Assembly (NCBI GenBank): GCA_037190805.1
Contig: JBBCJR010000020.1
Location: forward strand, 20,601-84,600
From: JBBCJR01 sp037190805
GTDB lineage: Bacteria; Pseudomonadota; Alphaproteobacteria; Sphingomonadales; Sphingomonadaceae
Reading direction: 5' to 3'
DNA length: 64,000 nt
The notes beneath the pieces are model-generated. The model did not search any database. It was not told the origin of the DNA and saw only the letters and a program-made list of their open reading frames with translations. The position numbers and the translations under genes are program-made. Shown one piece after another: positions 1 through 9,222 of this stretch (its first letter is position 1; the number at the start of each line of letters is the position of its first letter).

Positions 1-51
1 AGTGATAACGCGCCGGGGCTGAAGGTGGTATTGGACCTCCCGGCGGCGTGA
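1..51 (+). CDS. 3' end of an unidentified gene (partial)
   Basis: Reading frame 1 is open from the window edge to a TGA at 49-51 and gives SDNAPGLKVVLDLPAA. The composition looks coding, but 16 residues are too few to name a family. The 200 bases that follow, up to the next start at 254, hold no recognisable gene. Confidence 0.35.
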   Translation, partial: SDNAPGLKVVLDLPAA

Positions 52-253
52 TCGAAATGCTTGGCCGGTGCCAGCGTGATGTGTGCATCGGTACTCGGCA
101 TCCACCAAAGGCGAGCGCAATTGCCGATGATATACTGATGAATTCTTGACTTCTGTAGCGCTGGCAACAGTTTATGCCTTAACTAAACGAAAACGGGGTG
201 ACTGATAAATAAAGTCGGGTAGGCTTTGCGTTGTGTGTCGAGGTGTGTGAGGC

Positions 254-631
254 ATGAACAGAACTGTTTTCTGGGCTGACCATAAATCACAACCGGACGC
301 CCGGCGGTGCGGTATCGTTGATTTCGTGCCTGCCACCATCCTGCTGGCGGTGCTGATCATTGCGCTGGCCGTGATCTATGTTTCGCAGGCTGATGACGAT
401 GATCAGTATCTGATCGTTGCGCCCATCGGCTGGTCGATGGCTCGCACCTTGAATCTAGCCGTTTCCAATGATGCGCGATTGGTGAAGCCGGGCCGTTGGT
501 CCAACACGGCATTCGTCATCTCGCCCCGCACGGACTTTGCAAGCACGGCGCGTGCCGCCGGCGCATGGCTGGTCCTGCCGGTGCCTGCGGCGTGGGATTG
601 CGGTGGCGCGGATGAAAGGGCAGCTCTGTGA
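254..631 (+). CDS. small membrane-anchored protein preceding a hybrid histidine kinase
   Basis: This 125-residue protein has one strong hydrophobic segment at about residues 24-44 (VPATILLAVLIIALAVIYVS). A polar stretch DDDDQ follows, then about 75 residues without a motif I recognise, and the C-terminal part is probably periplasmic. Its stop overlaps the kinase start by four bases (ATG-less GTG start at 628), so the two are probably translationally coupled. From position only, it could be an accessory or sensor partner of the kinase. No family assignment is possible. Confidence 0.55.
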   Translation: MNRTVFWADHKSQPDARRCGIVDFVPATILLAVLIIALAVIYVSQADDDDQYLIVAPIGWSMARTLNLAVSNDARLVKPGRWSNTAFVISPRTDFASTARAAGAWLVLPVPAAWDCGGADERAAL

Positions 632-3456
632 TCGTCGAACTCGACACGTTGCGCTGGCGGTTCAGCCGCTTTCTGCTGATCCTGTTCTGGGCGCATGTAC
701 CGCTGCTGGGAGCAGTCGCTTGGCTCATGGGCGATTCGCCTGCCTACGCGCTTGCCGCCGCGCTTCTTGCCGGGGTCTATCATCTGACGTGGTGGCGCAA
801 CGGCATCGCGCCGGCAACGCGCTATCTGTCGGCCGTCGCACTGATGGCGGAACCAGCCATCCTGCTCCTCCTGCTGCGCGGGCATGCGTGGCAGATGGAC
901 ATGCACATGTATTTCTTCGCGATGCTGGCGTTGACGGTCGCCTGGTGCGATCGCTGGACCATCCTGGTCGCGGCGACCACGGTGGCCCTGCATCATCTGC
1001 TGCTGCTTTACCTCCTGCCCTATGCGGTGTTCCCGGCTGACGGTGATCTGCCGCGCGTCCTGCTCCATGCCGCGATCGTCGCCTTTCAGACGGTGGCGCT
1101 GGTGTGGTTCAGCAATATGCTGGTCTCCAGTTTTCACCGGATCGACAGGATGCGGCAGGAGATTCTGGTCAAGAACGAGGCCCTGGAAGAACGCACCCGC
1201 GAGGCGGAGGCCGCCAGCAAGGCCAAGAGCATGTTCCTGGCTAATATGAGCCACGAGATCCGGACGCCGATGAATGCCATCCTCGGCTTCTGTCATCTCG
1301 TCGCCCGGACCGACCTGAACGACAAGCAGCGCGATTACGTGACCAAAATAAATGGCGCGGCCGTGTCATTGCTACGCCTGATCAACGACATACTGGATTT
1401 TTCGAAGAACGATGCCGGCAAGCTGACGCTGGAGGTGCGTCCCTTCGATCTCAGGGCGGCGGTCGCCAGCCAGATCCAGCTGGTCGCTGCCGACGCGGCG
1501 GCAAAGGGCGTCGAAACGGTGTCCGAAATCGATCCCGCCTTGCCCAAGGTGCTGGTCGGTGATGAGCTGCGTTTCAACCAGGTGCTGCTGAATCTGCTCA
1601 GCAACGCGATCAAATTCTCCAGCCAGGGTCGGGTCACCGTTGGCGTTTCTGTGGCCGGCGCCGAAAAGGATGGCGTGCGGCTGGAAATGTTCGTCCGTGA
1701 CAACGGCGTGGGCATTCCCGCCGATCAGCAGGCGGGACTGTTCAATTCCTTCACGCAGGCCGACAGTTCGACGACCCGCAAGTTCGGCGGCACGGGTCTC
1801 GGCCTCGCGATCTGCCGCCAGATCGTCGAGCAGATGGACGGCGCAATCCGTGTCGACAGCGCGCCCGGCCAGGGCAGCACCTTCACCTGTCACTTCGTTC
1901 TCGCGAAGGATGAGGTGGAGGCCAGGGCCGAGGTGAAGCCGAGCGCGCGTGTTCAGAAACTCAGAATACTGGCGGCCGACGACAATCCAGCCGCACGCCA
2001 GATCATGCAGGAAATCTTCGAGCAGTGGGGCATGGCCATCGACCTTGTGGCCTCCGGCCAGGAAGCGATCGCCGCTTGCCGCGATGCTGCCGAACGCGGA
2101 CAGGGCTATGATCTCGTGCTGCTCGACTGGAAGATGCCAGGCATGGACGGTGTCGAGACGGTCAGGTTGCTGCACGAGACGCAGCGGCTGCCGCGAGTTC
2201 CGGCGATCCTCATCGTGACCGCCTACGGCACCGACGATCTCGTCACCCAGGCGGGCAGCACCGGCATTTCCGCTTTCCTGTCGAAGCCGATTGATCCGCG
2301 CGCTCTGCTGGACGCCATCAATACCCTGTTTCCGGTCATCGACGAACACACGCGCCAGGGGGAACGGGACTCGCGGCCCGATGTCGTGGAGCCCGCCTTG
2401 CCAGTGGTTGCCGACAATCTGCGGGGGCTGCGCGTGCTGTTGGTGGAGGACAACGACATCAACCGCGAAATTGCCATGGAGCTTCTGACCGACGCTGGCC
2501 TGACCGTCGATTGTGCCGAAAACGGACGGGTCGCCTGTGAACGGGTGGAGGCCAACGGCAAGGATTACGCCGCGATCCTGATGGACGTGCAGATGCCCGA
2601 GATGGACGGCATCGAGGCGACCCGGATCATTCGCGCCAGCTGGAATAGCGACAAGCTGCCGATCATCGCAATGACCGCCCACGCGTTCGAGGAGGAGCGG
2701 CAACGCTGCTTCTCGGTCGGCATGAACGACCATGTCGCGAAGCCCGTTGATCCGCTCCTGCTGACAGCGGCGCTCAATCGCTGGCTCAAGCCACGCGCTG
2801 GCGTGCGCGAGGTGGTGGCAACCGTGGCGGCCGTGTCATCCGATATGTTGCCCCGCCAGCTGCCGCCGTTCAATATAGAGGCGGCGCTGAAGCGGGTGAA
2901 CGGCAAGGAAGCCTTGCTGCGCAAGTTGATACTCAATTTCGCCGATACCTATGCAGAGGTGGGGTCCGAGCTCCGGACGCAGATTTCGGCCGGGATGCTG
3001 GTGGAGGCGCGGCGATTGGCCCATAGTCTGAAGGGCGTGGCTGGATCGCTGGAGCTTGATGGGGTGCAAGCGGCTGCCGCTCATGTAGAACGATTGCTGG
3101 CGGAAGGCCGTGCCAACGAGGCGCTAGCCGAATTGGACGATCTTGCCGCGATGATCGGCCCGGCGGTCAATGCTGCTCGCAGTCTTGGGGCATCTCCGGA
3201 CGCTCAGCTTGCCGAGCCGGGCGCCGTGGCACGCGACGCCGCAGCCGTGGAGCAGACGCGGACAAGGTTGCAGGATCTGATCGGTCGTCGCAGCCTTGCC
3301 GCCCGGCGGGCGTTCGACGACCTAGCTTCGGCGATGGGCATGACCGCATCCGAACGGTCCGCCCATCCGCTTCATCAGGCGCTGCAGAACCTCGACTATG
3401 ACGCGGCCCTTGCCCTGATGGCGACGGCGTTCAATGTTGATGAGGAAGTGTCGTGA
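628..3456 (+). CDS. hybrid sensor histidine kinase with two receiver domains and an Hpt domain
   Basis: The 942-residue inner-membrane kinase begins with about six hydrophobic segments (residues 10-170). A coiled-coil linker leads to a HisKA domain whose H-box NMSHEIRTPMN carries the phospho-acceptor His209. The HATPase_c domain shows the N, G1 and G2 boxes (NLLSNAIKFS, DNGVGIP, GGTGLGLAI). Two receiver domains follow, with Asp500 (LLDWKMPGMDG) and Asp653 (LMDVQMPEMDG), and a C-terminal Hpt domain has His799 (AHSLKG). This is a full phosphorelay of the ArcB/BarA type. The GTG start overlaps the upstream gene, and the stop overlaps the response regulator at 3453. The input signal is unknown. 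The output is probably the adjacent diguanylate cyclase. Confidence 0.93.
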   Translation: MIVELDTLRWRFSRFLLILFWAHVPLLGAVAWLMGDSPAYALAAALLAGVYHLTWWRNGIAPATRYLSAVALMAEPAILLLLLRGHAWQMDMHMYFFAMLALTVAWCDRWTILVAATTVALHHLLLLYLLPYAVFPADGDLPRVLLHAAIVAFQTVALVWFSNMLVSSFHRIDRMRQEILVKNEALEERTREAEAASKAKSMFLANMSHEIRTPMNAILGFCHLVARTDLNDKQRDYVTKINGAAVSLLRLINDILDFSKNDAGKLTLEVRPFDLRAAVASQIQLVAADAAAKGVETVSEIDPALPKVLVGDELRFNQVLLNLLSNAIKFSSQGRVTVGVSVAGAEKDGVRLEMFVRDNGVGIPADQQAGLFNSFTQADSSTTRKFGGTGLGLAICRQIVEQMDGAIRVDSAPGQGSTFTCHFVLAKDEVEARAEVKPSARVQKLRILAADDNPAARQIMQEIFEQWGMAIDLVASGQEAIAACRDAAERGQGYDLVLLDWKMPGMDGVETVRLLHETQRLPRVPAILIVTAYGTDDLVTQAGSTGISAFLSKPIDPRALLDAINTLFPVIDEHTRQGERDSRPDVVEPALPVVADNLRGLRVLLVEDNDINREIAMELLTDAGLTVDCAENGRVACERVEANGKDYAAILMDVQMPEMDGIEATRIIRASWNSDKLPIIAMTAHAFEEERQRCFSVGMNDHVAKPVDPLLLTAALNRWLKPRAGVREVVATVAAVSSDMLPRQLPPFNIEAALKRVNGKEALLRKLILNFADTYAEVGSELRTQISAGMLVEARRLAHSLKGVAGSLELDGVQAAAAHVERLLAEGRANEALAELDDLAAMIGPAVNAARSLGASPDAQLAEPGAVARDAAAVEQTRTRLQDLIGRRSLAARRAFDDLASAMGMTASERSAHPLHQALQNLDYDAALALMATAFNVDEEVS

Positions 3457-4409
3457 CGTCTCGGCCCACCGTCCTGATCGTCGATGACGATATCGCCAAT
3501 ATCGAGATCATGAATGCCGTCCTGGAAGAGGACTATGAGATTTGCTTCGCCATGTCGGGGGAAGAAGCGTTGGAGCGGGTCCGGCAGACGCCACCGGATC
3601 TCGTCCTGCTCGACATCCTGTTGCCGGGAATCGATGGGTTCGAGGTTTGCCAGACGATCAAGCAGGACCTGGCACTGGTCGATATCCCCATCATCTTCAC
3701 GACCGGCCTTGGCGATACGAAGGACGAAATTCGCGGCCTGTCGCTGGGCGCGATCGACTATGTGACCAAACCCATTGAGCCAGTTATCCTGCGCGCCAGG
3801 GTCGCCAACCATGTCGAGCTGAAGCGGCTCCGCGATCAGCTTGCCGATCTCGCGGTCACGGATGCGTTGACCGGGCTGCACAACCGGCGATCGCTCGAGG
3901 GGCGCCTGAAGGTCGAGTGCGCGCGGTTGCAGCGGAATCAGGAGTGGTTGTCGGTCATCATGGTCGACATCGACTTCTTCAAGCAGTTCAACGACACTTA
4001 CGGGCATCCCGCCGGCGACCGCTGCATCGCCATGGTGGCGTCCGCCCTGACCAGAGCCGTGAAACGCGCGAGCGATTTGTCGGCGCGCTATGGCGGCGAG
4101 GAGTTCGCCTGCGTTCTACCGGGTTCCGACGCCGCGACCGCCATGCGTGTCGCAGAAGAAATCCGCTCGCAGATAAAGTCGCTGAATATTCCCCATGAGC
4201 GTTCTGAAATAAGCCCGTTCGTAACCGTCAGCATCGGCTTGGCCAGCGCGCGCTGCGATCGCGAAATGGCACCCACGCGCTGGATCGCGGAAGCCGACAA
4301 GCAACTGTATCTGAGCAAGACCAGTGGTCGAAATCGGATCTCGGTCCAGGAGTTTGGTACATTGGACGGGAACGAGGGCGACAGGGCGATCTGGACCGTC
4401 AATTCCTGA
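3453..4409 (+). CDS. PleD-like response regulator with diguanylate cyclase (GGDEF) domain
   Basis: The protein has 318 residues. The receiver domain (about 1-120) carries Asp54 in VLLDILLPGIDG and the conserved Lys in DYVTKPI. The C-terminal GGDEF domain (about 130-300) has an intact active site GGEEF at 214-218. A product-inhibition I-site RASD sits five residues upstream. It is expected to make cyclic di-GMP when phosphorylated and to be feedback inhibited. The start overlaps the kinase stop by four bases, so the pair is an operon. There is no EAL domain. Whether it controls the nearby Pel locus is an open question, because the local PelD seems to lack the usual c-di-GMP receptor. Confidence 0.93.
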   Translation: MTSRPTVLIVDDDIANIEIMNAVLEEDYEICFAMSGEEALERVRQTPPDLVLLDILLPGIDGFEVCQTIKQDLALVDIPIIFTTGLGDTKDEIRGLSLGAIDYVTKPIEPVILRARVANHVELKRLRDQLADLAVTDALTGLHNRRSLEGRLKVECARLQRNQEWLSVIMVDIDFFKQFNDTYGHPAGDRCIAMVASALTRAVKRASDLSARYGGEEFACVLPGSDAATAMRVAEEIRSQIKSLNIPHERSEISPFVTVSIGLASARCDREMAPTRWIAEADKQLYLSKTSGRNRISVQEFGTLDGNEGDRAIWTVNS

Positions 4410-4432
4410 CCCGGATACGCAATGGTCGAGAT

Positions 4433-4510
<78 letters not shown>

Positions 4511-4682
4511 ACGCGTTCGACCCTTAGCTTTTGGATCGATTAGCGCAACCCGTTTCACGGGATGCGGGCGAAGGCATGCCCATTATCCTTTAGCGATGTG
4601 AATGTGTTCCAGCTGGCATCGCTGATGCGTTTGCCGGCCTGACTTCAAGGCGGATGGACGTTACAGGGAGAGGAAATCCTGC

Positions 4683-6218
4683 TTGCGAGCGCCCGTCATG
4701 ACCAATCTCTACACTCGCCTGGCCGCCGGCTTTTCGCGTGACGACGCTCGTGTCTTTGCGTGGCTGCCGGACGAATCGACGGTCAGCTATGATGCCCTCG
4801 ACCGACGGTCGGCCCAATATGCGAACGCCTTGTCGACGCTGGGCGTCCGGGTTGGCGACCGGGTTGCCGTGCAGGCCGACAAAAGCATCGACATGCTATT
4901 CCTCTATCTCGGCTGTCTGCGCGCGGGGATAGTGTTTCTGCCGCTCAACCCGGCTTATACGGCGGTCGAACTGGATTATTTCATTCGCGATGCCGAGCCG
5001 GCGCTCGTCGTCTGCACGCCGGGGACACGGGAGGTCGTGTGCGGTCTGGCGACGAGGGCCGGGGTGCCATCCGTCGAAACCCTCGACACGGCGGGTAGTG
5101 GGACTTTGACCGCCCTGGCCGACGCCGCCGCGGAGTGGTTCGACACGGTGAACGTCGACGACGATGCGCTGGCCGCCATCCTTTATACGTCCGGCACGAC
5201 CGGCCGATCGAAGGGCGCGATGCTCAGCCATGGCAATCTTGCGTCCAACGGCCTGACGCTGAAGGAGTATTGGCGGTTCACCGCTGACGATGTGTTGCTT
5301 CACGCCCTGCCGATCTTCCACACCCACGGCCTGTTCGTCGCCACCAATGTGACACTGGCGGCGGGAGCGGGAATGATTTTCCTGCCACAGTTTGACGTCG
5401 AGCAGGTGCTGCGCGCCTTGCCGCGCGCGACGGTCATGATGGGCGTGCCGACCTTCTATATCCGCCTGCTGGGCGATGCGCGCTTCACGCGGGAGAGCGT
5501 CGCCCACATCCGGCTGTTCATCTCCGGTTCGGCGCCGCTGTCGGCGGATATCCACCGTGAGTTCAGCGACCGAACCGGCCATGCCATCCTTGAGCGCTAT
5601 GGCATGACCGAAACCAACATGAACACGTCCAACCCCTATGACGGCGACCGGGTGCCGGGAACGGTCGGGCTGCCGCTGCCGGGCGTATCGATCCGCATCG
5701 CCGATCCCGATAGCGGCCGGGTGCTGCCGGACGGCGAGGTCGGGGTGATCGAAATCGCCGGGCCCAACGTCTTCCAGGGTTATTGGCGGATGCCGGAAAA
5801 GACGGCGGCCGAGTTTCGGGACGGTCATTTCATCTCGGGCGACCTCGGCCTCATCGATGGGCGGGGCTATGTGTCGATCGTCGGGCGGGCCAAGGACCTG
5901 ATCATCTGCGGCGGCTACAATGTTTATCCGGCCGAGGTGGAAGCGGCGCTGGACGAACTGCCCGAGGTGCATGAATCCGCTGTGGTCGGGGTTCCCCACC
6001 CCGACATGGGCGAAGGCGTGGTCGCAGTCGTGGTTCCCCGCGAAGCGGGCTTTGCCGACACCGAGCGCGTGAAGGCGGCGCTTGCCGATCGTCTGGCCCG
6101 TTTCAAGCAACCACGTCACATCGTCTTCGTCTCCGCGCTGCCCAAGAACAGCATGGGAAAAGTGCAGAAGACGGTGTTGCGCGAGCGCTATGGAGATAGT
6201 TTCGGGATCCGGGGCTGA
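4683..6218 (+). CDS. matB: malonyl-CoA synthetase (MatB-type AMP-forming ligase)
   Basis: This class I adenylate-forming enzyme has about 511 residues. It shows the AMP-binding P-loop YTSGTTGRSKGAMLSHGN, the motif YGMTETNMNTSNPY typical of malonate-CoA ligases, GDLG in the hinge region, and the C-terminal catalytic lysine in GKVQK. Similarity to rhizobial MatB as I recall it runs over the full length. The enzyme would convert malonate, CoA and ATP to malonyl-CoA in the cytosol. I took the TTG at 4683 because GAGG at 4670-4673 is well spaced from it. The ATG at 4698 is too far from that site but is where homology starts. No malonyl-CoA decarboxylase or malonate transporter lies beside it. Confidence 0.85.
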   Translation: MRAPVMTNLYTRLAAGFSRDDARVFAWLPDESTVSYDALDRRSAQYANALSTLGVRVGDRVAVQADKSIDMLFLYLGCLRAGIVFLPLNPAYTAVELDYFIRDAEPALVVCTPGTREVVCGLATRAGVPSVETLDTAGSGTLTALADAAAEWFDTVNVDDDALAAILYTSGTTGRSKGAMLSHGNLASNGLTLKEYWRFTADDVLLHALPIFHTHGLFVATNVTLAAGAGMIFLPQFDVEQVLRALPRATVMMGVPTFYIRLLGDARFTRESVAHIRLFISGSAPLSADIHREFSDRTGHAILERYGMTETNMNTSNPYDGDRVPGTVGLPLPGVSIRIADPDSGRVLPDGEVGVIEIAGPNVFQGYWRMPEKTAAEFRDGHFISGDLGLIDGRGYVSIVGRAKDLIICGGYNVYPAEVEAALDELPEVHESAVVGVPHPDMGEGVVAVVVPREAGFADTERVKAALADRLARFKQPRHIVFVSALPKNSMGKVQKTVLRERYGDSFGIRG

Positions 6219-6264
6219 GCGCGCGTGCGCTTTTACCGGCTCCAGATTTCATCCTTCTTTTCAA

Positions 6265-6870
6265 TCATCTCCCGGGCTTTTCCGGCAGGTCGGCGATATT
6301 CGCGCGGACCACGCTGAATTCGAGCATCACGATGGCCGGGTTCGCCGCCCAGCGGTCGATGTCGGTGCCATGATCGATGTCCCATTGCCGCGCAAAAGCC
6401 GCGCGGGGGCTACGCCACAGGCGCCAGTCGCCAGGGCGGCGCCACAGGCCGGGCAGGACGGTGGCCATGCCTTCCGCGACTGCGGCTTCGTGCGAGATGG
6501 CGTGAAGGCTCTGCATATCGACCCGCTCCACGAGCAGTGTCAGACGGCTGGCCCATTGCGGTAGATGCAGGGCAGGCGCCCACGCCACCTGATCGGGCGG
6601 CGGGGCGTGGCCAGCCGTGTTTGTTCCCTGTCGGTCGCGGCGGGTGCCATCGCCGAACACCACGAAATCGGCTTCACGCACGGGGCTCCAACGTCCCAGC
6701 GCCTCGTGGCGCGCGCCATGACGGCGCGCGGCGAAGGGCTCTTTCACCCACAGGCGGTCGCCCGGCCGGCAGGCGGCCAGCGGTGAGTTGGCCAGCCGCC
6801 GCGCCTGATACTTGCGGCCGGCGATCAGAGCGCGTGTCGCCAGGGTGGAAAAGAGGATCGGCCAGTCCAT
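6265..6870 (-). CDS. ASCH-domain-like protein related to phage morphogenetic proteins
   Basis: The 201-residue protein opens with WPILFSTLATRALIAGRKYQARRL and continues with RPGDRLWVKEPF, WAPALHLPQWASRLTLLVERV, LHAISHEAAVAEG and RAAFARQWD. This is the ordered motif set of ASCH-like proteins often found in prophages (PMxxAILxGRKTxTRR, GDxLWVRE, P..IHMPRWASR). The family probably binds RNA or modified nucleotides, but its function is not established. Here it stands alone at the 3' end of a minus-strand run, 51 bp beyond the autotransporter stop, with no phage genes nearby. It may be a domesticated phage gene. Confidence 0.7.
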   Translation of the reverse strand: MDWPILFSTLATRALIAGRKYQARRLANSPLAACRPGDRLWVKEPFAARRHGARHEALGRWSPVREADFVVFGDGTRRDRQGTNTAGHAPPPDQVAWAPALHLPQWASRLTLLVERVDMQSLHAISHEAAVAEGMATVLPGLWRRPGDWRLWRSPRAAFARQWDIDHGTDIDRWAANPAIVMLEFSVVRANIADLPEKPGR

Positions 6871-6921
6871 CGTTCCAGCCGGAATAGAAAAAGCGAGCTC
6901 GCTGCGCCAGCGCGGCCGCCG

Positions 6922-9222
6922 TTAAAATCCCTGCGAAAAACGGATGATGCCACCCGTGTCGGTCGGGGCGGTGGCGACATTGTCGGGCTGGTTGCGCCGA
7001 AAGAGACCAAAGCCGATCGCGCCACGGCTGAGCCGCAGATCATAAGCCGCTTCCAGCATGGTTTCACGGCCGCGCGGACTGAGGTCCAGCCGGCGGTCAG
7101 CGTAGGTGACGCCGCCGCTCGCATAATCATAGCCGGTCGGCAGGCTGAGGGTGAAGCCGCCAGAGACGACCCGCAGGGGCCGCGCGATCCTGAGGCCGAG
7201 GCGATCGCCTGGAATTAGCAGACCGTCCCGCTGTGCCTCCACCGCCATGGCGCGACTGACGATTTTGCCGCCGGCGACACGACCCTGGGTTTCGGCCCGT
7301 GTCCAACCTTGTCGCAGGGCGGCGTCGATCCGCCAGCCGTCGCCTGCGTCAAGGCCGAGGGCGATATCGGTCAGCCAGCTCCGCGCGCCGCCAGCGATGG
7401 CGGTGCCGAAGCGGGCGCCGAGCACGCTCGACTGCTCATGGAGCAGACCGGCTCCCGCAGAAATGCTGAGGGGCCCGAAGACGCGTTGCAGCGTGGCGCG
7501 GGTCAGATGATAAGCGGGTTCTCGCGTCGTGAACGGGTCGACTCCGGCCGTGGCGACGCTGCCCTTTTCAGCCGAGACGGTCAGGGCGAAACCGCCCAGC
7601 CGCTGACGCATGGCCAGCGCCAAACCGTGCCGTGCCTCAAATCCCAGTGTCGCAGCCGGAGCAGGGGCGATCTGAAAGGGCGTGCCGGTGCCGGCCAGGC
7701 GCTGGCCGAGCGCGGCGCCGTCGCGGGCATAGCCCATGGCGATGGCGGTATCCCGGCCAAGGCGGGCCTCGGCAAGGCCTGCCAATGGTCGGGTGCGGTC
7801 GCGGTCGGTGGCACTCGGGATCGCACCGAAGCGCACCCGTTCAAGCGGGAACGCGGCGTCGCGGCCCGGCGCCATCGTCACCGACATGGCCGCGTCGCCG
7901 ATGGCGAGGCCGGTGTGCGCGACGGCCCCCTGTACGGCCCGCAACAGGGGGCGGCTGTGGCCGGCACGCTGGACCGTGTGGCCGAGTTGGATCTGGTAGG
8001 CGCGGTCATAGCCGTCGAGGATCACTGTCTCGCCCAGCGCGCCGGCGAGGCCGGCATCGCCCATCGCGGGACTGAGAACACCGTTCGCGCTGAGCGATAT
8101 CGCCTCGCCCGATCCGGCGAGGGTCGTCGTGCCCTGCGGCGCGAAGGCGCGGGATAGGTCGAGGATACCGCGCCCGAACTGGGCGTCTGTACCAGTCGCC
8201 CCGGCGTCGCGGGCGGTGGAGAGCAGCAGATCGACCAGTTGGCGGCCGGTCAGGTTGGGAAAGGCCTGGGCGAGCAGCGCGACGGCGCCAGATACCAGGG
8301 GCGCCGCCATCGACGTGCCGCTCCAGCGGAAGAAAGCCCCTTCGTGATCGGGAGCCAGCACCTCATCGCCCATCGCGGACAAATAGACCTCGGCCCCGCT
8401 GCCGGCCCGGTTGCTGAACGTCGACATCTGGCCGCTGCTGTCGACCGAGCCGGCAATGATCGTCGATCCGCGGATGCCGCTGTCCATGGCCGTCAGCGCG
8501 AGGGCGGTGGGATCGGCGGCCGCGTCATTGCCCGCGGAGATGACCGTGACCAGACCCGCCGCCGCCGCCCGTGCGAGGGCGTCACGCGTCATCGTTGCAG
8601 TCTGGTCGCCGCCGAGGGAGATGTTGATCACCTTTGCGCGGGCGGCGATGGCGGCGTCGATGCCGGCAGCGATATGGGCGTGGCTGAACCGGCAATCCTC
8701 GTCGCCGGCGCAGCTGCCTGGCATATCGGTGCGCAGGATCAGCAGGCTGGCGTCGAAGGCGATGCCCATCATGCCACTGTCATTGCGCGCGCCGGCCAGA
8801 ACCGAGGCGACGGCCGTGCCGTGGCCATCCTGGTCCATGATCCCGCGGGATCCGGCGACATCGCGCGAACTGGCGAGAATGCGGCCGCTGAATTCCGCGC
8901 TCTGGCTATTGATGCCGGTGTCGATGATGGCGGCGGTGACGCCGTTCCCGGTTGCGCCGCGGGCATAGGCGACATTGGCCCTGGCGGCGGCGACGCCGTC
9001 GGAGCGGTTATATTCGTTGCTGAGAAAATCGTCCGGAGAGGACGGGCTGGTGGTCGTTGGTGGGGTCGTTACGGGTGGGGGTGTCGTGATCGGCGGCGCC
9101 GGCAGCGGCTGGACGCCACCGCTGCTACCACCACCACCACCACCGCACGCGGCGAGCAGCGCGAGCGGCGCCGTCAGGGCGACGGACCGCAGGGGCCAGG
9201 CCGAGAGGAGGCGGTATCCCAT
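6922..9222 (-). CDS. lipid-anchored subtilisin-like (S8) autotransporter protease
   Basis: The protein has 766 residues from the ATG at 9222. A lipoprotein signal ends in LLAAC (Cys26), followed by a glycine run and a Pro/Thr-rich linker. The S8 peptidase domain (about 60-400) has the triad in AAIIDTG (Asp), DGHGTAVAS (His) and SGTSMAAP (Ser). The last 300 residues look like an autotransporter beta-barrel ending in Phe. This lipoprotein plus S8 plus barrel layout resembles NalP/SphB1, which act at the outer membrane and process surface proteins. The start overlaps the DUF3422 stop by one base (TGATG). Longer upstream reading in the same frame is antisense or frame noise. Substrates are unknown. 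Confidence 0.85.
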   Translation of the reverse strand: MGYRLLSAWPLRSVALTAPLALLAACGGGGGGSSGGVQPLPAPPITTPPPVTTPPTTTSPSSPDDFLSNEYNRSDGVAAARANVAYARGATGNGVTAAIIDTGINSQSAEFSGRILASSRDVAGSRGIMDQDGHGTAVASVLAGARNDSGMMGIAFDASLLILRTDMPGSCAGDEDCRFSHAHIAAGIDAAIAARAKVINISLGGDQTATMTRDALARAAAAGLVTVISAGNDAAADPTALALTAMDSGIRGSTIIAGSVDSSGQMSTFSNRAGSGAEVYLSAMGDEVLAPDHEGAFFRWSGTSMAAPLVSGAVALLAQAFPNLTGRQLVDLLLSTARDAGATGTDAQFGRGILDLSRAFAPQGTTTLAGSGEAISLSANGVLSPAMGDAGLAGALGETVILDGYDRAYQIQLGHTVQRAGHSRPLLRAVQGAVAHTGLAIGDAAMSVTMAPGRDAAFPLERVRFGAIPSATDRDRTRPLAGLAEARLGRDTAIAMGYARDGAALGQRLAGTGTPFQIAPAPAATLGFEARHGLALAMRQRLGGFALTVSAEKGSVATAGVDPFTTREPAYHLTRATLQRVFGPLSISAGAGLLHEQSSVLGARFGTAIAGGARSWLTDIALGLDAGDGWRIDAALRQGWTRAETQGRVAGGKIVSRAMAVEAQRDGLLIPGDRLGLRIARPLRVVSGGFTLSLPTGYDYASGGVTYADRRLDLSPRGRETMLEAAYDLRLSRGAIGFGLFRRNQPDNVATAPTDTGGIIRFSQGF

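Noticed and set aside
146..176. TTGACT and TTTATG as a promoter for the first operon
   Set aside because: The 19-base spacer and poor -10 box make it too weak to claim.
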